From Pseudoalteromonas luteoviolacea NCIMB 1942 (lineage in GTDB: Bacteria > Pseudomonadota > Gammaproteobacteria > Enterobacterales > Alteromonadaceae), in contig NZ_AUXT01000188.1 of NCBI RefSeq assembly GCF_001625595.1, positions 26,557-90,556 on the forward strand: DNA of 64,000 bases. The letters run 5' to 3'. The position numbers were made by a program, and so were the translations under genes. Of this stretch, positions 56,775 to 64,000 are shown piece after piece; within the stretch, counting starts at the first letter, position 1, and every line of letters begins with the position of its first letter. The notes beneath the pieces were generated by a model. It saw nothing but the letters and a program-made list of their open reading frames with translations. It had not been told where the DNA came from and searched no databases.

Positions 56775-59369
56775 TTATTTGTTTTTAGCTGGATACTGCA
56801 CCCCATATCGATAAAGGCTTGATGCTATAACATTTAATTGGCTATCTATCTCATCCTTACCATGAATAAAGTCCTCGCCATTGGCTAAGATAATAACGCC
56901 GGTTTTGGTCTCTTTGTTGTATGACATGCTCGCGTGTGTACCAGGATCACCACCATTGTGTCCAAAGAAAGAACCATCCCAATACCAAAAAACCCCTTGC
57001 TGGTATGGAATGTTAAAAACATTACTTTGAGCACTGAGCATCTTTTCAACGCTAGCTTCTCGCAGAATACGTACATCTTCGTACATCCCGTTATTGGCAA
57101 TCGCTATTAAAAGCTTGCTCAGGTCATGGCTACTGACATTCAAGTCACCATCATAAAAAGTAGCGTAGCTATATTCAGGCATCGCATGCTTCACACCTTC
57201 ATGATCAATACTGTACTGAATCGCTTTCGGGTTATTTTCATTCAGCTCGGTGTGATACCAGTGGGTATTGTCCATCTTTAGGGGGGCAAAAATGTGCGCC
57301 TGCATATCATTGGCCAAATTCAGTCCAGTTTTTTGTTCTACTGCATGGACAGCTAAAGCTGAACCCACATTTGAGTACCCTTGCACTTGATTAGGAAAAC
57401 CGCCTGCCTCGCCAAAATAAATACCACTACCCGCGTAACGGCCACCCTGTCTAAAGTAATCATTCGCCAAAAAGGTCGTAAGATCTTGCGTTACGGGCGC
57501 CGAGTCATCGCAATAAGGTGTACCAAATATATTTACCAGCGGCAGTCCTGTTTCGTGCACATAGTAAGTACAAAGAATCATATCGCTGTCTTTGATACCC
57601 GATGTGTGTGTCACTAAATTTCGCAAGCTCATTTGCTCACCTGAGTTTTCAGGGTTGTTTGGGTCAAAAGTCAGGTTCATCTGTGCCAGCTTGTCATCAA
57701 GGCTCACAGTGCCTTTCTCAACTTGTTGCATTATTGCAACTGCTGAAACCGCTTTACTTATCGAGCCAACATTATAAGGCGTATGAACCGTAGCAAGTCG
57801 ATTTTGGGCAATATCCGCAAGACCAACAGCTTGCTCGTATACGATTTTGTCATCTGAAATCACCGCAACCGATAAACTCGGCAAACCTGTTTCTTTTAGA
57901 GCCTGCTCTAATAAACCATTTAATTTAGCGACATCATACTGATGCGTCGACATCTCGCCCAATGTTTGAATGACAAATTCAATTGGCGTGTCTGTTTTTA
58001 ATTTATGATCAACACTGGCATATGCGGGCATATAGATATCTGGTGTAACACCGGTTTTCTCTAAAACGTCCCCCGCTTGGTTTTTATAAACCTGATGGCT
58101 TAAACTCAGCTCCCATCCACCTGGTAACTCGTGATTCAAAGAATCTGAAACGCTGCCGTTTGTAGCTTCGCCAACCAATTTACTTTGCGGTAATGCTTTG
58201 AGTGCTTCAGCTAAAACCTCTCCTCCACTGCCAGTATTTTCGCCCGTCAGTACATAAATAGGTTTCGTAAATCTTTGAGTTTCGCTGGGTGTAACAGTGA
58301 GCTCGATAGACTGCCCCTGATGCGCTTTATTAGAAACCTGTTTAGTGCCAAAGCCATACGCCTCATCGGTAAAGTACCCAGCAATCTTGCGTGACACATT
58401 GTCATAACCGCCTTTGTTGTATCTTAAATCAATGATCATCGCCTCAACATCTGCAAATTCGGTCAAGACTTGCTCCATGATCTTATCGGTATTAGTGAGG
58501 TCGTGTTCAACCCTTGGAACAATACCGTCACTTGAATTGTCCGCCACCATATCCGAAACCCTGTCGATGCGCACATAACCAAGATCATCAGATATCTTGC
58601 CATAAAACAGGGCATCACTATTGTCATAAGTGCGTAACTTCCCATCCTGCATCAGGTGTTTTAGCACCCTGAATTCATTATGATTAAGTTCGGCGAGTGC
58701 GCCTTCGATATTCTCGTCATCGTGCAATAATGCTTCTTTCAATAAAGTATCGATTTTATTGCCATCAGCGCTGGATCCATCATCAGAGCTTAGGCTCAAG
58801 TGCCCGTCTCCAAATTCAGTAAGAATCTCGTCCATGATCTCTATAAACTCACTTTGCGTGATAGAGTCGGTCACTTTAGGTTTGTAATCAGTGTAAACTT
58901 GCTGCCAGTCAATGCCTCTCAATTCAAAGAACGCGTAATACTCATTCAAAGTGTGCCAAACATACTCGAACAATTGCGGGTAAGTCATCTCAGTAGTTAA
59001 GTGACCACCTTGGCAATGTTCGGGGAGTGATGTCAGTTTACTCAAAGTTGATCTAGATGAGGCAGGGCTTGCGAAGGTAAGCGTGTCTTGTGACTCTGAA
59101 AGAGACAGGTACTTTAATGCATCTTGTAGATCTTTCTCGGTCTCTGTTCCCCCCTTGACACAGCTTTTGCTGTTGTAATTGTAAGTCGTAAGGCCAGAGG
59201 CATCGATAGACCAAATTTGACCACGTCCGAGCATACCCCATTGCCCAGAAAAATCAGCCAATACTGGTGGTCTGTCTTTGTCTTTAGATTTGATAATTTT
59301 TACACCACCACCGTTACAACCCGTTAAAAACATTGCTGAAGCTAAAATACTTAACGTGAACCTTTTCAC
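56775..59369 (-). CDS. Lipoprotein fusing an S41 peptidase domain to a beta-lactamase-fold serine hydrolase
   Basis: The gene starts at GTG with AAGGAAAG upstream and encodes 864 residues with a lipobox (LTGC, Cys18). An S41 (C-terminal processing) peptidase domain spans about 130-470, with VEAMIIDLRYNKGG and nucleophile Ser381 in GENTGSGGE. A class C beta-lactamase-like domain follows at about 480-855, with the S-x-x-K motif at 536-539 (SISK), Y-S-N at 665-667 and HNGG at 804-807. Both active-site sets look complete. The two domains are usually separate proteins. Substrates may be peptides or D-amino-acid or ester-linked cell-wall material; this is inference. Confidence 0.88.
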   Translation of the reverse strand: MKRFTLSILASAMFLTGCNGGGVKIIKSKDKDRPPVLADFSGQWGMLGRGQIWSIDASGLTTYNYNSKSCVKGGTETEKDLQDALKYLSLSESQDTLTFASPASSRSTLSKLTSLPEHCQGGHLTTEMTYPQLFEYVWHTLNEYYAFFELRGIDWQQVYTDYKPKVTDSITQSEFIEIMDEILTEFGDGHLSLSSDDGSSADGNKIDTLLKEALLHDDENIEGALAELNHNEFRVLKHLMQDGKLRTYDNSDALFYGKISDDLGYVRIDRVSDMVADNSSDGIVPRVEHDLTNTDKIMEQVLTEFADVEAMIIDLRYNKGGYDNVSRKIAGYFTDEAYGFGTKQVSNKAHQGQSIELTVTPSETQRFTKPIYVLTGENTGSGGEVLAEALKALPQSKLVGEATNGSVSDSLNHELPGGWELSLSHQVYKNQAGDVLEKTGVTPDIYMPAYASVDHKLKTDTPIEFVIQTLGEMSTHQYDVAKLNGLLEQALKETGLPSLSVAVISDDKIVYEQAVGLADIAQNRLATVHTPYNVGSISKAVSAVAIMQQVEKGTVSLDDKLAQMNLTFDPNNPENSGEQMSLRNLVTHTSGIKDSDMILCTYYVHETGLPLVNIFGTPYCDDSAPVTQDLTTFLANDYFRQGGRYAGSGIYFGEAGGFPNQVQGYSNVGSALAVHAVEQKTGLNLANDMQAHIFAPLKMDNTHWYHTELNENNPKAIQYSIDHEGVKHAMPEYSYATFYDGDLNVSSHDLSKLLIAIANNGMYEDVRILREASVEKMLSAQSNVFNIPYQQGVFWYWDGSFFGHNGGDPGTHASMSYNKETKTGVIILANGEDFIHGKDEIDSQLNVIASSLYRYGVQYPAKNK

Positions 59370-59628
59370 TTTTCTTTCCTTAATGTTGTAAGTAATTGTG
59401 TCTATCTTAGGAAATAGTGCGCCTCAATATTGTGTTTAACTGAGTACTTGGTGTGAGATTCGGTAATTGAATGTAGATAATCAGGTACCGTTTTATAATC
59501 TTTCCAACACCGACCTTGAAAGCTCAAAAATAATACAACGTGACCAACCGTGAATTTATCGCATAAACCCTGTATTCGTGTTTTAGCTAGGGTAGTTTAG
59601 TTTGAACACCCAACATCAAAGGATCAAA

Positions 59629-60363
59629 ATGAAAATAATACATAGCCTTATGCTCATCACTGCACTCGCCAGCACTTCAGCGCTCGCCAATATCCAGTTA
59701 ACCGCCAAAGATGGTTTTACGATTAAAGGGGAGTATTTTCTTTCGCCATCAACAAGCAAAGGCGCGGTATTAATGCTCCACCAATGCAACTACAATCAAT
59801 CCATGTACAACAACATCGGAAAGCAGCTGGCGAATAATCATATTCATGCTTTGAGCATAGACTTTAGAGGTTTTGGAGAGAGTAAAAGTGTCAAATATGA
59901 TGTGAGCAAAATGTCGACATTGAGCACACAGCAGCGCAGAAAAGCTTGGCAAGATATGTCTGCTCACTGGCCCTCTGACGTTCAAATTGCCTATGACTTT
60001 TTGAGAAACAAAGTCGGCGTACAAGGAAAAATTGGCGTAATAGGGGCAAGCTGCGGTGGTTCTCAAGCGATAGAACTGGGAATGAATAATCAAATCGCCG
60101 CCATTAGCTTTTTCTCATCAGCACAAAATGAAAAAAATATAGAGAAGTACACTGGTTCATTATCAAACACGCCCACACTCATTATTGCGGCAGATGAAGA
60201 TGGCAGAACCTATACCAGTGCGCAGACATTGTTTGTTGAGGCAAAACACAGTAATAGCAAATTTTTGGCGTACAAGGGAAAAGAACATGGTTACCCTCTT
60301 TTAGATAAAGACAGCAACCTGACTGACGCCATTGTGACTTGGTTTTCGCATCAAATTAACTAA
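59629..60363 (+). CDS. Secreted alpha/beta hydrolase (dienelactone-hydrolase-like)
   Basis: Taking the ATG after AAGGAT gives 244 residues with a signal peptide (MKIIHSLMLITALASTSALA); a TTG nine codons upstream is rejected because it would precede this signal. Features are the oxyanion-side strand GAVLMLHQCNYN, SIDFRGFGESK, the nucleophile elbow G-A-S-C-G (GVIGASCGGSQA, Ser), IIAADEDGRTY with the acidic residue, and the His in GKEHGYPLL. It is an esterase or lipase-like enzyme of unknown substrate. It is divergent from the S41/beta-lactamase gene. Confidence 0.82.
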   Translation: MKIIHSLMLITALASTSALANIQLTAKDGFTIKGEYFLSPSTSKGAVLMLHQCNYNQSMYNNIGKQLANNHIHALSIDFRGFGESKSVKYDVSKMSTLSTQQRRKAWQDMSAHWPSDVQIAYDFLRNKVGVQGKIGVIGASCGGSQAIELGMNNQIAAISFFSSAQNEKNIEKYTGSLSNTPTLIIAADEDGRTYTSAQTLFVEAKHSNSKFLAYKGKEHGYPLLDKDSNLTDAIVTWFSHQIN

Positions 60364-60461
60364 AATCTTAACTTGCTTGAGCGTCTCTATGCTCAAGCTT
60401 AACCGCCCCAGTCTTGGCGTTTAAATTGTAACTGTAGAAACCATTCAGGAAGTACTCAATT

Positions 60462-60971
60462 TTGACTCATGTAATCATTGTGCTTGGCAACAAGAATGAT
60501 AAATATGGAAACCTTTCACCTATTTCAAAGTCTCGCTGTGAACTGGCATATGACCTATTCAGTAAAAGGCCACAAAGTAAGCTGATTTGCACTGGCGGCT
60601 TTGGTAAAAACTTCAATCAATCCCCACACTCGCACGCGAGTCTAAATCGCGGATACTTAACCAATTTAGGCATTTCTGAGCAGGTTATTTTAGACAATGC
60701 GTTAAGCCGATTTACAATCGAGGACGCCACTTTAACAGCACCATTACTGAGTGCGAATAACGCGCAATCTGTCGATATTGTAAGCTCCGACTTTCACATG
60801 CAGCGGGTCAAATTAATTTTTGAATATTTGCAGCCCAGTCTCACAAAGCAATTTCACTGTTCGAAAGCTTTTCTCCCCGAATCAGAGCGCATCAGACTAG
60901 AAGCCCATGAAACTCATGCAATCCAACGGGATTTTCAGTCATTGCAGGCACATTACACGCCCTTGGTGTAA
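60462..60971 (+). CDS. YdcF/DUF218-like protein
   Basis: The frame starts at TTG with AGGAAG upstream, 169 residues. HVIIVLGNKNDKYGNLSPIS, LICTGGFGKN and TIEDATLTAPLL with VDIVSSDFHMQRVKLIF are typical of the DUF218 (SanA/YdcF) family. Members often have a signal anchor and act on envelope permeability. This copy lacks an N-terminal membrane segment and is probably cytoplasmic. Function unknown. Confidence 0.75.
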   Translation: MTHVIIVLGNKNDKYGNLSPISKSRCELAYDLFSKRPQSKLICTGGFGKNFNQSPHSHASLNRGYLTNLGISEQVILDNALSRFTIEDATLTAPLLSANNAQSVDIVSSDFHMQRVKLIFEYLQPSLTKQFHCSKAFLPESERIRLEAHETHAIQRDFQSLQAHYTPLV

Positions 60972-61155
60972 CCAAATAAGATCTGAACGATTGGTTTTGG
61001 CACATTAACAACCGCAACCATTAAAATTTTAAAAACAATAATATCAACAACTTAAAATTTATTATTATAAAAAACACCTTCCTTTGTTATTAATTGGAAT
61101 TTTCCTCGTTTTACTTACTGATAACCAAAAAAGTCACCAACGAAGGGAAATAATA

Positions 61156-61665
61156 ATGAGAACTCTGTTAGCTCTATGTTTAGGATTATCGGCAGTTTCT
61201 GCAGGTGTACAGGCTGCACCACAAGAGTGGCAAGGATTTTTTAAAGGTAAATGCGAGTTAATCGCGCCAGGACATGGCTCATTGTATGAGTTCCCAATGT
61301 CGCTTGAAGTTGGCGCACCAGTAGAGAATAAAGCTGATTGGATCATCACGTATGGTGAAGGACCTAATGCTCGCCCACGTAATTACACATTAGTGACTTT
61401 AGATGAGAAAAAAGGTCATTTTGCAGTAGACGAAAATAACGGCATTGTTATCGACCAATACCTGTTCGAAAATAAGTTTGTCAGTCTATTTGAAATAGGC
61501 TCAAGCAAGCTGAATGCAAGCTACCAATTACATGGTGATGGCTCATTAGATGTTGAGATCATTACCTATACATTCGATACCATCCGTGAAGCACAAGTTG
61601 GACCTTACCTAGTCGCTAATTACGGTGGTAAACGAATTCAAAAATGTAAATTGTTTAAGTGGTAA
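61156..61665 (+). CDS. Secreted protein of unknown family
   Basis: Started at the ATG behind AAGGGA, this is a 169-residue protein with a signal peptide (1-22, ending VQAAPQ). The mature part is rich in beta-strands and ends in a Lys/Cys-containing segment (KRIQKCKLFKW); its two cysteines (KCELIAP and KCKLF) may pair. I do not recognise it; a lipocalin-like barrel is possible from the alternating pattern. It stands alone with a hairpin behind it. Confidence 0.65.
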   Translation: MRTLLALCLGLSAVSAGVQAAPQEWQGFFKGKCELIAPGHGSLYEFPMSLEVGAPVENKADWIITYGEGPNARPRNYTLVTLDEKKGHFAVDENNGIVIDQYLFENKFVSLFEIGSSKLNASYQLHGDGSLDVEIITYTFDTIREAQVGPYLVANYGGKRIQKCKLFKW

Positions 61666-61724
61666 ATAAGACAGTTTACTAAACGATTTTGCATTGTCAC
61701 TCGCCTACTCGGGAGCAATGTGAA

Positions 61725-61755
61725 AAAACCAAGAACATGCCCGTCACTTGGTTTT
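61725..61755 (+). terminator. Hairpin terminator after the secreted protein gene
   Basis: A 9-bp stem AAAACCAAG / CTTGGTTTT with a 13-nt loop lies 60 bp beyond the stop codon; T residues close the stem. Confidence 0.6.
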
Positions 61756-61764
61756 AATGTGTGA

Positions 61765-61817
61765 GCTGCTTGGTAAGTGCAAATAATGATAATAATAAAA
61801 GCTTCTTACCAAGCAGC
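61765..61817. repeat. Perfect 13-bp inverted repeat with a 27-nt loop
   Basis: GCTGCTTGGTAAG and its exact complement surround a loop rich in ATAATA. It follows the terminator and precedes the convergent LysR gene. It may be a second terminator for the LysR gene, a binding site, or a relic end of a mobile element. No transposase is nearby. Confidence 0.7.
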
Positions 61818-61848
61818 ATCCACACATATCAACCATTACAACGTTTGG

Positions 61849-62703
61849 TTATTCTGGTAGCATTTCAACACGATTTAATAAAGCTTGAATTAAAGGCTCT
61901 GCCGGTCGGCTTGCCAATACCACAAAAAATAACGGCAAAGTAAAATCGAGTACATTTGTTTGATGGACATTTTCAGGCAGAATCAAAAGCTCGCTTTCAT
62001 CAACAAAACTCGCCCCAAAACCCTGCGAAACTAAATCAACTCGAGTATGCTCGTCATAACTTGAAAAGTGACTAATTTTTGCACTAGGCAGCCGAGTTAC
62101 CAGTTCATTATCAAATGGACAGTCATCGCCCATTCCAATCCAAGTTCCTTTTTCAAGCAACTGGAATTCACTTTCTTGTGTGTTCATCCAAGCTTTTGGC
62201 ATCACCGTCGTTATCTTGCGGTTAGTGATAAATTTAGCCAAAAACTCATTACCACTAGGGCCGAAAACATAGCCCCCATCTAAACGACCTGACTCGATGC
62301 TTCTGAGAATTTCAGCAGAGTTACTCGGGTTTAACGAGATGGAAACTTTTGGAAACGCGCACTGAAGTTGCTCAAGTAAACGTTGGCATTCCTGCGTACG
62401 GATGGACAAATTAAGGCCAAGTTTAAGTTGGCCAGTCAGTGGACTATCAGTAAGTACTGCACTTTGGATAAAATCACGTGCGCTATTAAGCGTAATCTGT
62501 GCTTTCTCTTGTAAAGCAAGCCCGTGCGGGGTGAGTAACATGCCTTTGCTGGTCCGTTCAAACAAGGTTACATTTAACTCTTGCTCGAGTGCTTTTATAT
62601 GCGCACTAACCGCGGGGGGCGTGGTGTGCAATTGTTTTGCTGCTTTTGTTAAGTTTTGAACTTTTGCAACTGCAACAAATGATTTGAGATGATAAAACTC
62701 CAA
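61849..62703 (-). CDS. LysR-family regulator
   Basis: I start at TTG, because GGGAGG precedes it by five bases; a GTG six bases upstream lies inside that ribosome-binding site. The product has 284 residues, with the winged helix at about 1-60 (FYHLKSFVAVAKVQNLTKAAKQ, then TPPAVSAHIKALEQELNVTLFER) and a substrate-binding domain at about 85-280. It has no divergent target gene, unlike the efflux regulator; it lies downstream of and in the same direction as the glycosyltransferase gene. Target unknown. Confidence 0.9.
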   Translation of the reverse strand: MEFYHLKSFVAVAKVQNLTKAAKQLHTTPPAVSAHIKALEQELNVTLFERTSKGMLLTPHGLALQEKAQITLNSARDFIQSAVLTDSPLTGQLKLGLNLSIRTQECQRLLEQLQCAFPKVSISLNPSNSAEILRSIESGRLDGGYVFGPSGNEFLAKFITNRKITTVMPKAWMNTQESEFQLLEKGTWIGMGDDCPFDNELVTRLPSAKISHFSSYDEHTRVDLVSQGFGASFVDESELLILPENVHQTNVLDFTLPLFFVVLASRPAEPLIQALLNRVEMLPE

Positions 62704-62732
62704 GCACACCTCCCTAACTAATTAGTAAGCAG

Positions 62733-63575
62733 TTATTTTTTGGCCAGACCTAACTTATCTTGCAACCAGCGTAATGCTGGGCGCCTGTAACGAAAATCAG
62801 CCATAACCTTTGGATCTGTATACAAGCACTGTCCTTTAAACTCAGCAACCATGCGCTCGGTTTCTTCAAAAATATACTTACGAGGCTTTTTGTGCCAATA
62901 GTGATAAACCCGCTTATGTCCAACTTCACTTAACGACTCATGGCGACGTAAAATAATGCCCAGTGCGAACTGCTCAGCAGTATGGATCGTTGTATGCTCA
63001 TCAATTAAAGGCATTAGCCACAAAGCGTTGTCTAAATGCTTACTGTGTGTGTCACAAATCCCAATTAAACCAGAGTTATACATGGGCATATCTGACTCGA
63101 TTAGCCATTCCCCAAATTCTGGGTGAGAAAACGTTTTGCCAATGACACCAGCGTGCTGCTTAGCAAAGCGCTTACCTGTTAAATCGCCTTCTTTTTCATG
63201 CAATAACGTGTTGTTCTCAGATATTTGAGAAAACAGGTCCATGATAGGTGCCTTGACGAGCGTATCAGTATCTAAAAATACGATCTTATGTGCATGTTGC
63301 TCTAGTAGGTACTTTAGGCCAGCGAGCTTAAGTTTAAAATGGTAGCCGTCTTCTCCCATCCACACCTGCTTCATTTGATCCGTTAAGGGGATAACTGTAA
63401 GCTGAGGGTGCTCATCAAAAAGCTCAAAACACTCTGCTAAAACACAGATTTGTGCTTCTGGGTTGTGAAAAATGAGACTGGCAATACTGAGTTGCGCTTC
63501 AAGGTAATGGCGCTCTTGCTTACCATAGATGATATACACAAAGCTCTGTGCTTTTTTTTCTGAATGTTGTTCCAA
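62733..63575 (-). CDS. GT8-like (GT-A fold) glycosyltransferase
   Basis: The 280-residue product has VYIIYGKQERHYLEAQLSIA at the start, and the DxD motif in KIVFLDTDTLVKAP for the metal-bound nucleotide sugar. MPMYNSGLIGI and the AEQF segment are typical of the GT8/lipopolysaccharide galactosyltransferase group. The TTG start is used with GGAAGA upstream. An ATG 17 bases further upstream is in another frame that would join this one by a slip in the A8 run behind the start. Acceptor unknown. Confidence 0.75.
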   Translation of the reverse strand: MEQHSEKKAQSFVYIIYGKQERHYLEAQLSIASLIFHNPEAQICVLAECFELFDEHPQLTVIPLTDQMKQVWMGEDGYHFKLKLAGLKYLLEQHAHKIVFLDTDTLVKAPIMDLFSQISENNTLLHEKEGDLTGKRFAKQHAGVIGKTFSHPEFGEWLIESDMPMYNSGLIGICDTHSKHLDNALWLMPLIDEHTTIHTAEQFALGIILRRHESLSEVGHKRVYHYWHKKPRKYIFEETERMVAEFKGQCLYTDPKVMADFRYRRPALRWLQDKLGLAKK

Positions 63576-63958
63576 GGCAATAATTCTTCCATATAAATCA
63601 CTGCACGCAATTTACCATAAAGTGGAAAAAAAATCAGCATAAAGAAACCTTGAACATCAGCATTTCATTGTGATTTAAGAGACAAAAATTATATTAAAAA
63701 TCTAAAACTTAATACATAATATTTACCAGTTCTCCCCCCCTAGAAATTCAAAAATAATACACATATTCAATTAACTGAAAGTTCGGTGTGCCTATTCATG
63801 CGGGTATGAAAATTAATCGAGCCTACTTTTTAGCACCCGTCCATATTTAAGAAACAAACATATATCTTAAACGTAATTAGTTTACCTTTCCGTTACTTTA
63901 ATAACACACTAGCTTTTATCTAAAATCAAAACAATAATAACAGAAGAAGGAAACGAAA
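63576..63958. other. AT-rich intergenic region at the right edge
   Basis: No coding region is seen between the divergent genes. It presumably carries both promoters. Confidence 0.4.
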
Positions 63959-64000
63959 ATGCAAAAGGTAAAAGGCGAGACAGGGCGAGAGCGTGAACAT
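63959..64000 (+). CDS. Start of a gene cut by the window edge
   Basis: An ATG with AAGGAA upstream opens 14 codons that run off the window (MQKVKGETGREREH). Nothing can be said about the product except that its N-terminus is hydrophilic. Confidence 0.5.
   Translation, partial: MQKVKGETGREREH

Overview
The window looks like chromosomal DNA of a marine gammaproteobacterium of the Alteromonadales, most probably Pseudoalteromonas. The evidence is the AT-rich composition, a GH18 / AA10 LPMO / GH18 chitin-degradation operon of the kind known from that genus, large TonB-dependent receptors of the TonB-Xanth-Caul type, secreted S9 and M4 peptidases, and many c-di-GMP, cAMP and chemoreceptor signalling proteins. 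I see no rRNA, tRNA, intact insertion sequence, prophage or CRISPR array. The species call is inference.

Layout. 1-2.6 kb: the tail of a GGDEF protein, a 60-residue peptide with a double-glycine leader-like region, an MlaC-like protein, a PagL-like protein with altered catalytic residues, and a decayed stretch. 2.6-10.5 kb: an RND efflux operon (adaptor, pump, outer-membrane channel, MDR oxidoreductase) with a divergent LysR regulator. 11.1-21.5 kb: a four-gene minus-strand chitin operon (GH18, LPMO, ChiA-type GH18, M4 metalloprotease). Each of its products carries two CBM5/12 modules. 22.1-26.4 kb: a DM13 protein, then a Maf-like glycosyltransferase followed by a secreted protein with nine GDSFGA repeats and an amber-interrupted paralogue. 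26.7-29.0 kb: ahpC and ahpF.

29.2-40.6 kb: a DUF3429 protein, a membrane diguanylate cyclase, a soluble CZB chemoreceptor, a BMT5-like methyltransferase with a zinc finger, an RhtA-like exporter, an S9 peptidase homologue whose nucleophile is Gly, a LacI regulator abutting a glycosyltransferase, and a ThrE exporter. 41.1-46.5 kb: a TonB-dependent receptor, a TonB/Sel1 protein, and a PLA2-like lipoprotein followed by a small membrane protein. 46.9-55 kb: a lipoprotein frameshifted at a G8 tract, a CadC-like regulator divergent from a second TonB receptor, and an intact S9 peptidase. 55.2-64 kb: a membrane adenylate cyclase, an S41 / beta-lactamase-fold fusion lipoprotein, an alpha/beta hydrolase, a YdcF-like protein, a secreted orphan, a LysR regulator, a GT8-like glycosyltransferase and the first codons of a further gene.

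How the genes fit together. The window reads as a polymer-degradation and nutrient-uptake region. Secreted chitinases, an LPMO and a chitin-targeted protease would attack chitin-protein material. Two TonB receptors and S9/S41 peptidases would take up and process oligomers or peptides, and amino-acid exporters, efflux and peroxide defence surround them. The best candidates for something undescribed are the Maf-like glycosyltransferase with its serine-repeat secreted protein, the double-glycine peptide at the left edge, and the poly-G-interrupted lipoprotein. All functions are inferred from sequence recognition alone; no searches were run.
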